A DNA stretch of 64,000 bases from Oceanispirochaeta crateris (GTDB lineage Bacteria; Spirochaetota; Spirochaetia; DSM-2461), in NCBI RefSeq assembly GCF_008329965.1, contig NZ_CP036150.1, positions 3,328,439-3,392,438 of the forward strand. Direction: 5' to 3'. The notes beneath the pieces are model-generated. The model was given only the letters and a program-made list of their open reading frames with translations. It was not told the DNA's origin and did no database searches. The position numbers and the translations under genes are program-made. This document shows positions 1 through 9,523 of the stretch, one piece after another. How positions within the stretch are numbered: position 1 is the stretch's first letter; every line of letters begins with the position of its first letter.

Positions 1-139
1 TGATGGCCAAATAGAGCAGGATAAAACCTACAGCTATCATGACCAGATTACCCCAGCCACCTTCCTGCAAAAAGCCGAAGATACCGGTGGTCAGCCAAAG
101 CTCCCGAAAGGAAGCCACTATTGTCTGTCCAAATGTCAT
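1..139 (-). CDS. oadB: Oxaloacetate decarboxylase beta subunit (partial, N-terminus only)
   Basis: The window holds only the first 46 codons; the gene runs off the left edge. The translation begins MTFGQTIVASFRELW and continues into a hydrophobic segment typical of the N-terminus of Na+-translocating decarboxylase beta subunits, the membrane subunit that couples decarboxylation of the carboxybiotin to Na+ export. A Shine-Dalgarno AGGAG lies just upstream of the ATG at 139. It follows oadA by 74 bases in the gamma-alpha-beta order known from Klebsiella oadGAB. Subunit identity rests on context plus this short N-terminal match. Confidence 0.8.
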   Translation of the reverse strand, partial: MTFGQTIVASFRELWLTTGIFGFLQEGGWGNLVMIAVGFILLYLAI

Positions 140-160
140 AGTTTATTACTCCTAGCGTCT

Positions 161-188
161 ACCAGGGCAAGAAATTTTCTGCCCTGGT
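161..188 (-). promoter_or_regulatory. Intercistronic hairpin between oadA and oadB
   Basis: A perfect 9-bp inverted repeat (ACCAGGGCA ... TGCCCTGGT) with a 10-base loop lies in the oadA-oadB gap. No T-run follows it on the minus strand, so it is not a standard terminator. It may protect the 3' end of the oadGA message or tune beta-subunit yield; that role is inference. Confidence 0.5.
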
Positions 189-213
189 GATTTCCCGTTA
201 AAGCCACCGGGAC

Positions 214-2007
214 TTAGCCTATTTCAATCAGGGTCTGTCCGGCAGTGACCTGATCTCCCTGTTTTACAGAAATAGCTTTCACCGTACCGGAAACGGGAGA
301 GGAAACAGGAGTCTCCATCTTCATGGCTTCCAGAACAATGACTTCGTCCCCTTCTGAAACACTGTCGCCGACGGCAACAGGAATTCTAAGAACGAGGCCG
401 GGCATGGGGGCTTTTATTGCCTCTGATGCACCACTGGATGCAGGAGCTGCTGCCGAAGCATCAATTCCGTCTGCGATAGCGATGTCATAGCTTGTACCAT
501 TGACCACAGCTTTATCACCATCCAGTTTAACACCGTAGGATTTTCCATTGACTGTGACTGTATAACCTTCAGCTGAGGATGCTCCGGAAGAGGCGGCTTT
601 CTTTGCATTCTTCATGATGTTGACTTTCGCTTCACCCTTGAGGAACATAATACCCTTGTCCTGGCAGGCCGCGGCGATGAAGATGTTTTCATCAGAAAGA
701 TCGGTGATTCCGTTATCTGTGAGCATCTTTTTAGCTGCTTCAATTCCCAGTTTTTCATTTTTATCGTTGATGTCGACAACGAGTTCTGTTGTGGGTTCGA
801 GTCCCAACTGTTCCTGACAGATTTTTACAATCTCTGCGTCTGGAGCCAGAGGTGTTTTTCCAAAATAACCGAGAACCATTTTACCGTATCCATCGGCGAT
901 CTTTTTGTAAGGACCGAACATGACATTGTTAAAAGCCTGCTGGAAGTAGAACTGTGAAACAGGTGTTACAGAAGTTCCGTAACCACCCTTCATAACAACA
1001 TCACCCATGGCTTTGGTGATTTCGGGGAATTTATCCATCAGGCCGTTGTCTCTCAACATCTGGGTATTGGCTGTTAGAGCTCCACCAGGGAGAGGAGAGA
1101 AGGGGATGATGGGGTTTACCATGGTGGCTTCAGGGGGTAGGAAGTAATCGGCCATACATTCGGTAAAAACATCTTCTACTTCCATGATTTCATTAGGGTC
1201 GATTCCAAGGTCAAAATCAGTACCGCGGAGAGCATGCCACATGGTCATAAGGTCTGGCTGGCATGTACCGCCGGATACGGGAGCCAGAGACAGGTCTACC
1301 TGGCTTGCACCGGCTTCTAGAGCTGTAACGTACTGCTGGATGGAAACTCCCGCTGTTTCATGGGAATGGAAAACGATATTCATATCGGGTCCCAGGAGCT
1401 CTCTGGCTGCCTTGATGGTTTCTCCAACAATCTTAGGTGTAGATGTACCGGAGGCATCTTTGAAACAGACTGAGTCATAGGGGATTCCCGCTTCCAGGAT
1501 GGCTTTTAATACACCAATGTAGAATTCTTTGTCATGTGCTCCAGTTACCCCAGGAGGAAGAGCCATCATGGAAACAACAACTTCGTGTCGCAGTCCCGCA
1601 TCATGGATACACTGTCCGGAATAGATCAGGTTGTTAACGTCATTGAGGGCATCAAAGTTCCTGATGGTGGTCATACCATGTTTTTTAAACATTTTGGCAT
1701 GCAGGTTGATGATGTCTCTGGGCTGTGAACTCAGGCCGACAACATTGACACCTCTTGCAAGAGTCTGAAGGTCGGCATCAGGGCCAGCGGCTTTTCTGAA
1801 TTCGTCCATCATGTCGAAGGCACTTTCATTTCCATAGAAGAAGGGGGCTTGAAAACGGGCACCACCACCAGCTTCGAAATGATTGATACCTGCTTTGGAT
1901 GCTGCTTCGACGGCAGGCAGGAAGTCTTTGGTAAGGACACGGGCCCCGTATACGGACTGGAATCCGTCACGGAAGGCTGTACACATAAATTTTACGCGTT
2001 TTTTCAT
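214..2007 (-). CDS. oadA: Oxaloacetate decarboxylase alpha subunit (carboxytransferase + biotin carrier)
   Basis: Cytoplasmic subunit that moves the carboxyl group of oxaloacetate to a covalently bound biotin, which the membrane beta subunit then decarboxylates with Na+ export. The 597-residue protein has the HMGL-like TIM barrel at the N-terminus (FRDGFQS at 12-18; a KDASG segment carrying the expected carboxylated lysine; HSH metal ligands), a conserved carboxylase middle domain, a Ser/Ala-rich linker and a C-terminal biotinyl domain with EAMKMET at 560-566, so Lys563 should carry biotin. Length matches the family. It is the middle gene of oadGAB, 16 bases after oadG. Related glutaconyl- or methylmalonyl-CoA decarboxylases have a different carboxytransferase subunit, so oxaloacetate (or the similar pyruvate carboxylase B activity) is the best call. 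Confidence 0.93.
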   Translation of the reverse strand: MKKRVKFMCTAFRDGFQSVYGARVLTKDFLPAVEAASKAGINHFEAGGGARFQAPFFYGNESAFDMMDEFRKAAGPDADLQTLARGVNVVGLSSQPRDIINLHAKMFKKHGMTTIRNFDALNDVNNLIYSGQCIHDAGLRHEVVVSMMALPPGVTGAHDKEFYIGVLKAILEAGIPYDSVCFKDASGTSTPKIVGETIKAARELLGPDMNIVFHSHETAGVSIQQYVTALEAGASQVDLSLAPVSGGTCQPDLMTMWHALRGTDFDLGIDPNEIMEVEDVFTECMADYFLPPEATMVNPIIPFSPLPGGALTANTQMLRDNGLMDKFPEITKAMGDVVMKGGYGTSVTPVSQFYFQQAFNNVMFGPYKKIADGYGKMVLGYFGKTPLAPDAEIVKICQEQLGLEPTTELVVDINDKNEKLGIEAAKKMLTDNGITDLSDENIFIAAACQDKGIMFLKGEAKVNIMKNAKKAASSGASSAEGYTVTVNGKSYGVKLDGDKAVVNGTSYDIAIADGIDASAAAPASSGASEAIKAPMPGLVLRIPVAVGDSVSEGDEVIVLEAMKMETPVSSPVSGTVKAISVKQGDQVTAGQTLIEIG

Positions 2008-2023
2008 GGGAATCTAACCTCTT

Positions 2024-2236
2024 TTAGGATTGTGTGTGAGCTTTGACAGCTGCAATTGCTATTGCAATCTCAGCGTCTGCGGATGATTTTCTGACGGCGG
2101 GAGCAGCCGGTTTTTCCTGCTCGGGGAAAAACTTCAGGACTAATCTGGACATAAAAGTTGTTGTTGCGACCAGAAGAGTCAGAAACAGAAACACCACGGA
2201 CATACCAACAATGGTTACAATTAGACCATTTACCAT
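2024..2236 (-). CDS. oadG: Oxaloacetate decarboxylase gamma subunit
   Basis: A 70-residue protein with one N-terminal membrane helix (VNGLIVTIVGMSVVFLFLTL) and a short Pro/Ala-rich charged cytoplasmic tail, the form of the small gamma subunit that assembles the alpha and beta subunits and binds zinc in characterised decarboxylases. It is the first gene of the operon, starts at ATG 2236 with the SD GAGGAG, and its stop lies 16 bases before oadA. Sequence conservation in this subunit is weak, so the call leans on size, topology and position. Confidence 0.85.
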   Translation of the reverse strand: MVNGLIVTIVGMSVVFLFLTLLVATTTFMSRLVLKFFPEQEKPAAPAVRKSSADAEIAIAIAAVKAHTQS

Positions 2237-2312
2237 TTAGATGCTCCTCAATTATTTATTTATTGACTCATAAATTATATTGGTCATATTCTTCATGAGA
2301 CTGTTCATTGTA

Positions 2313-2373
2313 GAATCGATCAGCAATTAGCGATTCAGAATAAAATATAGTTGAAAAAGGTGGAGGGTGACAA
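2313..2373 (-). promoter_or_regulatory. Candidate oadGAB promoter and inverted repeat at the start of its leader
   Basis: On the minus strand TTGTCA (2368-2373) and TATATT (2344-2349) are separated by 18 bases, a plausible sigma70-type promoter giving a leader of about 100 bases before oadG. Immediately downstream of the -10 box a 6-bp inverted repeat, GAATCG ... CGATTC (2313-2336), covers the likely start of transcription. It could be an operator or a 5' hairpin. Confidence 0.45.
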
Positions 2374-2453
2374 GCCCCGATGGGGGGATACGGCTGACCT
2401 AAAGTGTCAAATATTTGAATATTACAAATATTTTTTTTGATTTGTCAGGAATC

Positions 2454-3041
2454 TTAAAAGCGCATTCCAATACCGGCAGACATATTCATTGTTGTATATT
2501 GAATGGATTCGTCAGAACCGTTTTGTTTGACCGATCCAGAGAAGGAGGCATAAGCCATGTCAAGAACAAGGGAGAACCTGACCGAGTCCGTGTAAAAGAA
2601 CGGCAGGTCTACACCGGCACCCAGAAGGTAGTACAAGCCCCCTTCTAAGTCTGTTTTCCCTGCCATAAAGCTACTGTCTCCCTGAATAAAAGTATATCCG
2701 GCGGATCCTTTGAGATAGAAAGGAAGGTCCTTCTGTGGAAAAAACAGCTTCATCGCCAGGTAAATGGGCTGCCATCCCAGGCGACCTTCTCCAGAAATCT
2801 CTCTGGGCAGAAGGTATTGTCCTCCTGCACCGATCTGCAATTTATCGCCCAAGCTGATATAGGCCTCCTGTCCCAGAGAAAAGCCCGTTCCGGAAGAAAT
2901 GTTCTGATATCTGCTCAGAGGGTCAAACCCCATGTTTGTCACCATATGTACTTTGATGGACTCATCTGCGGCCAGAGGGGCAATGGTTGTAAAGATCAAG
3001 CATAGAAACAGGAGCCCTCTCCTGCGGCTTTTTTTAGTCAT
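2454..3041 (-). CDS. Predicted outer-membrane beta-barrel protein
   Basis: 195 residues with a basic N-terminus, a hydrophobic signal sequence and a likely cleavage site at APLAADES. The rest alternates short hydrophobic and polar strands with Gly/Tyr turns and ends in GMRF; a terminal aromatic residue is typical of outer-membrane barrels. I do not recognise a named family; a porin-like 8-stranded fold is inference. It begins 23 bases after the stop of the CHASE2 cyclase gene and has its own SD (GGAGAAG), so the two are probably co-transcribed. Confidence 0.6.
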   Translation of the reverse strand: MTKKSRRRGLLFLCLIFTTIAPLAADESIKVHMVTNMGFDPLSRYQNISSGTGFSLGQEAYISLGDKLQIGAGGQYLLPREISGEGRLGWQPIYLAMKLFFPQKDLPFYLKGSAGYTFIQGDSSFMAGKTDLEGGLYYLLGAGVDLPFFYTDSVRFSLVLDMAYASFSGSVKQNGSDESIQYTTMNMSAGIGMRF

Positions 3042-3064
3042 GGTTCTTCTCCAGGTTCAATTCT

Positions 3065-5779
3065 CTATTTTTGTGTCAGGTTGAAAACACCATCCCAATC
3101 TTTGGGTGGTGGCTCCTGGCTGAACTTGAGACAGCGTTTCATGTAGATTTCAGACGGAGCGTCTTCAGGAATAAATTTTCTGGCCTTTTTGAACCAATTA
3201 TTGGCCTCTGACCAGTTTCTAGCTTCAAATTGTTCCATTCCTTTATGAAAACAGTCAAGTCCCTCAAGAACGTTTTCCGGTGTCAGGAGTTTTTCGTCGA
3301 CCAATTCATAAAGGCGGACTGGCTCGTTTATCCCCACCACTCTTACCCGGTCTAGCTGCCGGACGGTGAACTGATCTTCCGTTTCTTTATAGGTGGAATC
3401 GCTGATGAGTATCCATGTACCGTACTGCTTGTTTACCCCTTCCAACCGAGCAGAAAGGTTCACCGCATTTCCCATCATGGTGTAGTCCATCTTCTTGAGA
3501 GTCCCCATGTTTCCTACGACCATATCGCCCGTATTAATTCCAATTCTCGTCAACAAAGGACCGGGACTGCGTTCTTCTGCCAGCATCCTCTCGTTGAGAA
3601 TGGACTCTGCCTTTTTCATTCTTATGGCGGCCCGGCATGTTTTTATGGCATGATCCTGAAAGGGCTGGGGCGCTCCGAAAAAGGCGATGATTGCATCACC
3701 CTCGTATTTATCAATTGTCCCTTTTTCCTCCATGATCAGATTACTCATTTCTGTGAGGTATTCATTCAAAAGGGATACCAGGCTCTGGGGAGTCAGTTTT
3801 TCAGAGATGGATGAAAATCCTTTGACGTCGGTGAACATGGCGGTCATATGGCGTTCTTCTCCTCCCAGAGCCAGTTTGGAAGGGTCATTTAGGAGGTCGT
3901 TGATGACGTCCGATGACAGGTATTGGGCAAAGGCGCTGCGGATGAATCCTTTTTCCTTGGATGAGAAAATGAGATTAACGCTCACAATGGAGATGAAAGA
4001 TAGAAGGATGGATATTCCTGGAGTGAATAACGGGGTGTAGGTACCGGTAAAAATAAATCCGGCAATGAGAGCGCCTTCGGTAAGAATCAGAATGGAGAGG
4101 CCTGAAACAATTCCTAAAACGGGATGATTCAGGCGTGATACGATCCAACCTGTGAGGAGAGACATGAGGATTGTCACAAGCATGGGCAGCCAGAGGGGAG
4201 ACTCGTCCAGAAACTGCCCCGATAGGATTGTGTTGGTGACAGCCGCATAGAGTCCCATATTCATGTACTCTTTTTCAAAAGGGTTCACCCCGATATCAGT
4301 CGTTGATGTTCCCGAATAACCGATGACGGAGAGGGAGCCCTCCAGGTCTTTCTTCAGATTTCCCCGGAGTTCCTGGATCTCTTTGATCTGATTGCGGGCG
4401 GCACTGAATACCTCGGGTATGAAGGCGCTCAGGTCCTGATACCGCAGCATCTGTTCTTCCGGTAGATCGGGTAGGTCCATATACCTCTGCAATTCACTCA
4501 AAATATACTGCTCGGCATCCCCGTTCATGTAGGCGTCTGTTTCGGATAGAAACAGTTCTCGCAGGGGAATGTACTCTTCAAGATCAATTTCTTTGATTCC
4601 GCTCATATGATCCGTTTTCAGGTTTTCCATATACTCATACAGATCCATGAGGGGATAATCGCCTTCATAAAAAGGAGCTTCCAGTAATCCCTGCCCATCC
4701 AGAAGGGTCATGTTGTATATCAGGTCAGAAAACATTTTATCATGAAGATAGAGGCTGAAAAAACTGATATGGTTAAAACTATCTATGTAAGGTTCTTTGG
4801 GCCAGTTGATCAACATCTTGCCAGTGCGGTCCAAGGGGATTTCAATGTCCTGTCTGTCCCCTCCTTTAGGTTTGGCACCTTTCAGAATAAGCGAATTTTT
4901 TGTTCTTTCCATGGATTGAACGTCCATCCTCTGAAGGAGAGCAGAGAATCCCAGCTGAGGATAATATTCTCCCTGATAATCGAAGATCAGATCAATCCGC
5001 CGTCTTACCCCGTCGGGGTCAATACTCACCCTGGGGAAGCCTGCATTGAGAGAATTGGACAAAACTTCATTTATAGCTGGCTTTATATCAATTGCGGGTT
5101 CGAAACCCGTATAGGGAACGCTGAAGTAGTGGTTCAGTGATAATTTTTCCTTTGCCAGATCTCTAAGAGATTGGGGTGTCGTATCATCCAGGTCTTCCAT
5201 CATGTTTACTGTGGCGATGACATTGCCAAAAAAACTGATGGCCCGGCCAAGGTATTCATCGTTGTTCCTGGCTATGAGATTGACATTATTCAGCAATTCC
5301 TGCTGCTTTTGATAGTTGTAATCACTCAAAATCGTCTGATAATAGGGAATGTCTTCCAGGGCAATTTGATTATTCTGAAGGGCATTCAGAAAGTCAGCCT
5401 GATACTGGGAAAGGTCATAAAAAACATCATTGAACTCATTGGGAATCTGTTCTTCCAGATATCTGTTGTTCAGGCCGGCAGGACTCTTATCGATAAACTC
5501 AATATCCAAAATAGCGTATTCCGCACCCAATTCACGCATCAGAATGAGGCCATCGGCAAAAATATCCCGGCTTAAGGGGTACATGTTAATATTTGTAATA
5601 GTCAGGTCATCAATATTGACCAGAAGTAGGTCCTCATCTTCAACCACTTTTGGTTTGATACGCAACATGAGGTCATAAACTGAGTTTTCTATGGTCTGAA
5701 AAGATTCCAGCGTTAATAGTGACGAAAACAAAATACTCAATAAGAGGGGGATTCCCAGAAACATGTATTTTTTATTCAT
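3065..5779 (-). CDS. CHASE2-domain adenylate cyclase
   Basis: Predicted membrane cyclase making cAMP in response to an extracytoplasmic signal. In the 904-residue form: N-terminal membrane anchor (about 5-25), large CHASE2 sensor region (about 30-520), three membrane helices (about 526-606), class III cyclase domain (about 635-830) and a short TPR-like tail. Catalytic features are FTDVKGF (metal Asp), DKYEGDAIIAFFG (second metal Asp plus Lys) and YTMMGNAVNLSARL (Asn/Arg pair). The Lys in DKYEGD favours ATP over GTP. The frame is open back to 5932, but I start at ATG 5779: it has a GGGAGG Shine-Dalgarno, the protein begins MNKKYMFLG with the anchor helix, and a TATAAT box lies at 5802-5807, downstream of the longer start. 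Confidence 0.88.
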   Translation of the reverse strand: MNKKYMFLGIPLLLSILFSSLLTLESFQTIENSVYDLMLRIKPKVVEDEDLLLVNIDDLTITNINMYPLSRDIFADGLILMRELGAEYAILDIEFIDKSPAGLNNRYLEEQIPNEFNDVFYDLSQYQADFLNALQNNQIALEDIPYYQTILSDYNYQKQQELLNNVNLIARNNDEYLGRAISFFGNVIATVNMMEDLDDTTPQSLRDLAKEKLSLNHYFSVPYTGFEPAIDIKPAINEVLSNSLNAGFPRVSIDPDGVRRRIDLIFDYQGEYYPQLGFSALLQRMDVQSMERTKNSLILKGAKPKGGDRQDIEIPLDRTGKMLINWPKEPYIDSFNHISFFSLYLHDKMFSDLIYNMTLLDGQGLLEAPFYEGDYPLMDLYEYMENLKTDHMSGIKEIDLEEYIPLRELFLSETDAYMNGDAEQYILSELQRYMDLPDLPEEQMLRYQDLSAFIPEVFSAARNQIKEIQELRGNLKKDLEGSLSVIGYSGTSTTDIGVNPFEKEYMNMGLYAAVTNTILSGQFLDESPLWLPMLVTILMSLLTGWIVSRLNHPVLGIVSGLSILILTEGALIAGFIFTGTYTPLFTPGISILLSFISIVSVNLIFSSKEKGFIRSAFAQYLSSDVINDLLNDPSKLALGGEERHMTAMFTDVKGFSSISEKLTPQSLVSLLNEYLTEMSNLIMEEKGTIDKYEGDAIIAFFGAPQPFQDHAIKTCRAAIRMKKAESILNERMLAEERSPGPLLTRIGINTGDMVVGNMGTLKKMDYTMMGNAVNLSARLEGVNKQYGTWILISDSTYKETEDQFTVRQLDRVRVVGINEPVRLYELVDEKLLTPENVLEGLDCFHKGMEQFEARNWSEANNWFKKARKFIPEDAPSEIYMKRCLKFSQEPPPKDWDGVFNLTQK

Positions 5780-5801
5780 GAATACCTCCCAGTATTGTTT
5801 C

Positions 5802-5807
5802 ATTATA
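5802..5807 (-). promoter_or_regulatory. -10 box for the CHASE2 cyclase gene
   Basis: A perfect TATAAT on the minus strand, 22 bases before ATG 5779, followed by a strong SD. No good -35 hexamer is visible at 16-18 bases. The rest of the 283-base divergent gap to the M16 gene shows no other gene. Confidence 0.45.
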
Positions 5808-6062
5808 GACGTCTCATCATGGATTTCCATAAAAAAAAGATCAGATTTGAATGAGAGAATCATTTTTTTTGTCAGGAAATTGAAGATCCAAACATAGGAG
5901 ATCCTATTGTGGGGGCTCCTCTTGCTCTGCATCTTACTGTAGAAATTAAGGAAAAGACTCTGCTGTCCTCATTTTGAAACAGCTCTTCTGGACGGCCTTT
6001 TTCTCTGGTACCTCGGTCCTGTATCTATCCCCTTATGAGGGAATCGGATATATTATGCTGTT

Positions 6063-8927
6063 ATGTTTTTGAAAGCAGATAAGCGGAACAGTTCCGATCA
6101 GATAAATTCACCAGAAGACCCCTACAATCTTACAACTCATACCCTATCCAACGGACTGACCCTCTATCTTTCCTGCAGAAATCATAAACCGAGGATTGAA
6201 ACAAGGATTGTCATTAAAGCCGGATCTGCACAGGATCCGGAAGAGTCCACAGGGGCAGCGCATATTCTGGAACATTTGATGTTCAAGGGGTCAGAGTCGA
6301 TTGGGACTTTGAGGAGATCAGAAGAAAAAGTCCTCCTGGAAAAGATAAGCAGGGCTTTCGAATCTTTGAGAGAGGTTGAGGATGAGGAGGAACGGAAGAA
6401 GCTCTTTCAAAAAATTGATGCCCTCAACCAGAAGGCCTCCGTCTTGAGTCTACCCGGAGAGTATGACCGCATCCTTTCCCATCTGGGGGCAAGAGGTGTG
6501 AATGCCTATACCAGTGTGAATGAAACAGTTTATAAATGCGATATTCCCTCAATTGAACTGGAGCGCTGGATCAGTCTGGAATCTGAACGATTTTCCAGAC
6601 CTGTAATCCGCTCTTTCTTAACAGAGATCGAGGCCATCTTTGAGGAATTCAATCAGGATCTGGATGATGATTTTTCCAGGGCCAGGGATTTGCTCCTGGA
6701 AAAACTCTTTCCGGGTCATGAATACGGCAGCCACACCATTTTAGGTAAAAAAGAACATATCAAGGCTCCCTCCATTGAGAAAATCGAAGAATTCCGGAAT
6801 ACCTGGTATCGTCCCGAACATATGGCACTCTGCCTGGCCGGAGATTTTGATCGTGAAGAAGCTCTGGAGCTGATAGACAGAACCTGGGGAAAATGGAATC
6901 CGCCAAGTCTGGAGAAGCCACTTCCTGGTCCCAGAAATGCAAAACCCCTGAGGCGATCCGAGAAGCATGGCATCAAGGGAGCCGATTCTGAGTTTACTAT
7001 GACCGGTTTCCGTTTTGGTGGTGTCCGCTCAGAAGATTATGATCCTCTTTGTATGCTGGATCTCATTCTCAGCAACAGTCAGGCAGGGCTCATAGACCTG
7101 AATCTGGTGCAGAAGCAGAAGATTCTAGACGGCGGCAGCAGCCTCAGCACGGCAGGCGATTATAGCTGGTTTGTGCTTTATGGTACTCCCGGTCCGGGGC
7201 AGTCTCTCGGGTCTGTCCACAGGCTCTTGCTCAAACAGCTGGATCTGATCAGAAAGGGAGAGTTTGATGACCGGCTCCTCAAGGGCGTTATCAAATTTCT
7301 AGAGATAGAACAAACTCAGGATCTTGAATCGAACCAAATTGTAGATGCCTTTGCCGACTGTTTCAGTGAGGGAATCAGTTGGTCTGAGTATTTGAACCGT
7401 CTAGATAGGCTGAAAAACCTGACGGCCGAAGATTTGATTGCCTTTGTCAAGGATAAGTTCAATGAGTCCTATGTTCGTATAGACAAGAAAGAAGGTGAAG
7501 ACCCGGCTCAGGAGCTTGTGAATAAGCCCGAGATTACGGCCTTGAACATTGATTATAACAAAGAATCAGCATTCTTTGCTGATCTCAGATCCAGAAATCC
7601 GGGTTATCGTAACCCTTCTTTTCCGGATTATAATAGAGACTTGGAACATTGTGACTTGAATCGTGCCGTTAAAATCAGCCGCTGCGCCAATAAGAAAAAT
7701 GATCTTTTTGAGGTTACCTTTATTTTTCCTGAAGGAAAGAGTTCTTCCCCCTGGCTGCCCATTGCGGGTGATTATTTTCCATATCTGGGAACTGACTCTC
7801 TCAGCCCTGACGCCTTGCAGAAAGAAGCTTTTTTATTAGGGATAGACCTTTCTATTCAGGTGGATCTTGAACGGACCGTCTTTTCTTTGTATGGCAAAGA
7901 TGAGGATCTCGAAAAAGCCCTGTCTTTTACTCAGTCTTTGATCCGGAGAGGGAGGGGAGACCGAAGGAGCTATAGAAAATACATTCAGGGGCTTATCAAA
8001 AGGCGGAAGGATGCCAAGCTCAGTAAAAAGGTCCTCCTCTTTGGGGGGCTTTATTCCTGGGGTCTTTATGGTCCGGATTCTCCTTTTAGGGATATCATCG
8101 CTGAAAAAGACCTGAAGTCCATGGATGCGGATCATCTGACCCATGAGATCAGGCGTTTATTTGATCTCCCCCATCAACTTTTTTACTATGGAACCAGATC
8201 CTTGGATGAAGTCCGGACCCTCTTGATTGATCTGCATCCTGGAACAGGAAATACGCTTACCCTGCGACCTAAAAAAAAGTATGTTGAAAAAGAAGGGGAC
8301 GGGAATGTCTTCTTTACAAATCATGACATGGTGCAGGCCGAAGTTTTCAGATTGGCGGCTCAAAGCCATTTCAGATCCAGTCATCTGGCATCTATCACTC
8401 TGTTCAATGAGTTTTTCGGAGCTGGTCTGAACTCTCTATTTTTTCAGGAAATTCGGGAAGCGAGGGGCCTCGCCTATACGGCCTACTCCAGCATTTCGGT
8501 TCCTGAATCCCCTCAAAACAGGCATATCCTTTCAAGTTATCTAGGAACTCAGGCAGATAAACTTCCCGAAGCTTTGAGTGAGATGGAGCGATTGTTTCAA
8601 AGAGTCCCAGCCAGGGATCGTCTTTTTGAGGAAGCCAGGACGGCTCTTTTGAAGAGCCAGTCTTCCGAAAGGATCGCCGATGCGGATATATTCTGGAGTT
8701 GGTGGGAAGCTCAGGAACTCGGATTGAACCAGGACTACAGGCAGAAGATCTTTCATGATCTGGAAAGCTACAGCTATACCATGATGGAAGAGTATTTCAG
8801 GAATTCTGTGATTCCCGTTAAAAACAACATCCTTATTCTGGGAAACCGGGATGAACTCGATCTGAAATCTTTGGAGAAACGCGGTCCTCTTTATGAATTG
8901 GACCCGGATGAATTGTTCAATTATTAA
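6063..8927 (+). CDS. M16-family zinc metallopeptidase, cytoplasmic
   Basis: 954-residue inverzincin-type peptidase. The N-terminal catalytic domain carries HILEH at 67-71 (two zinc His and the catalytic Glu of HxxEH) and an acidic EEFN segment about 120 residues later that should give the third zinc ligand. Further M16 domains follow, including one with FFGAGLNSLFFQEIREARGL near the C-terminus, typical of the inactive M16 half. There is no signal peptide, so it probably degrades peptides in the cytoplasm, like protease III relatives. No SD precedes ATG 6063; a TATATT at 6049-6054 sits 8 bases before the ATG, so the message may be leaderless. Confidence 0.85.
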   Translation: MFLKADKRNSSDQINSPEDPYNLTTHTLSNGLTLYLSCRNHKPRIETRIVIKAGSAQDPEESTGAAHILEHLMFKGSESIGTLRRSEEKVLLEKISRAFESLREVEDEEERKKLFQKIDALNQKASVLSLPGEYDRILSHLGARGVNAYTSVNETVYKCDIPSIELERWISLESERFSRPVIRSFLTEIEAIFEEFNQDLDDDFSRARDLLLEKLFPGHEYGSHTILGKKEHIKAPSIEKIEEFRNTWYRPEHMALCLAGDFDREEALELIDRTWGKWNPPSLEKPLPGPRNAKPLRRSEKHGIKGADSEFTMTGFRFGGVRSEDYDPLCMLDLILSNSQAGLIDLNLVQKQKILDGGSSLSTAGDYSWFVLYGTPGPGQSLGSVHRLLLKQLDLIRKGEFDDRLLKGVIKFLEIEQTQDLESNQIVDAFADCFSEGISWSEYLNRLDRLKNLTAEDLIAFVKDKFNESYVRIDKKEGEDPAQELVNKPEITALNIDYNKESAFFADLRSRNPGYRNPSFPDYNRDLEHCDLNRAVKISRCANKKNDLFEVTFIFPEGKSSSPWLPIAGDYFPYLGTDSLSPDALQKEAFLLGIDLSIQVDLERTVFSLYGKDEDLEKALSFTQSLIRRGRGDRRSYRKYIQGLIKRRKDAKLSKKVLLFGGLYSWGLYGPDSPFRDIIAEKDLKSMDADHLTHEIRRLFDLPHQLFYYGTRSLDEVRTLLIDLHPGTGNTLTLRPKKKYVEKEGDGNVFFTNHDMVQAEVFRLAAQSHFRSSHLASITLFNEFFGAGLNSLFFQEIREARGLAYTAYSSISVPESPQNRHILSSYLGTQADKLPEALSEMERLFQRVPARDRLFEEARTALLKSQSSERIADADIFWSWWEAQELGLNQDYRQKIFHDLESYSYTMMEEYFRNSVIPVKNNILILGNRDELDLKSLEKRGPLYELDPDELFNY

Positions 8928-9023
8928 AAAACAAAGCAGAAACAGTATTCTTTTCCCTCTCCCTCCTTGTCTTTGTATCAAGTCATGCTAAAATGAGCGA
9001 TATCTATTTTTTGAGGAAGAGTC

Positions 9024-9521
9024 ATGACAAGAAAAATCTTATGTGTGTTCTTTATTTTATCTTTTTTTACAGCCCCTTTAATGGCTAATTCAGGAATCCT
9101 TGGTCTGTGGAAGACCGTTGATGATACGACTGGGGAAGTCAAATCTATTGTTAAAGTGTATGAGTATGAAGGAAAAGTTTTTGGAAGAATCTTGGTGACC
9201 TATGAAGAAGGGGTCCTGAAAGATACGTACATCAATCCCATTCATAGGGCAGAAAATGTCAAGGGAACTCCTTTTTTCTCAGGTCTGGATTTTATCTGGA
9301 ATATGGAGAAAAAAGGAGATAAATGGAAGAAGGGAAAGATCATGGATCCCCAGCAGGGGAAAGTCTATTCATCAGAGATCTGGCTTGAAAACGGAAACCT
9401 GATTGTCCGTGGTAAGATTGGTCCCATCGGCCGGAACCAGACTTGGCTCCCGGCCACAGCAAGGGATCTTCCTTCGGGTGTTTCGGACCCAAATAGCATC
9501 GTCCCGTCTATTCCCCAATAA
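9024..9521 (+). CDS. DUF2147-domain secreted protein
   Basis: 165 residues with a signal peptide ending near APLMANS and then the DUF2147 pattern: GLWKTVDDTTGEVKSIVKVY, an IL-V-Y segment and a C-terminal Trp-rich strand. Members are small periplasmic beta-rich proteins of unknown function. SD GAGGAAGAG precedes the ATG. It lies 96 bases after the cytoplasmic M16 gene and converges with the exported M16 gene. Confidence 0.75.
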   Translation: MTRKILCVFFILSFFTAPLMANSGILGLWKTVDDTTGEVKSIVKVYEYEGKVFGRILVTYEEGVLKDTYINPIHRAENVKGTPFFSGLDFIWNMEKKGDKWKKGKIMDPQQGKVYSSEIWLENGNLIVRGKIGPIGRNQTWLPATARDLPSGVSDPNSIVPSIPQ

Positions 9522-9523
9522 TA

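Noticed and set aside
2409-2438. AT-rich hairpin AAATATTTG / CAAATATTT followed by T8 on the plus strand
   Set aside because: It has terminator form only on the plus strand, where no gene ends; the minus-strand barrel gene would see an A-run first. Probably AT-rich chance symmetry.
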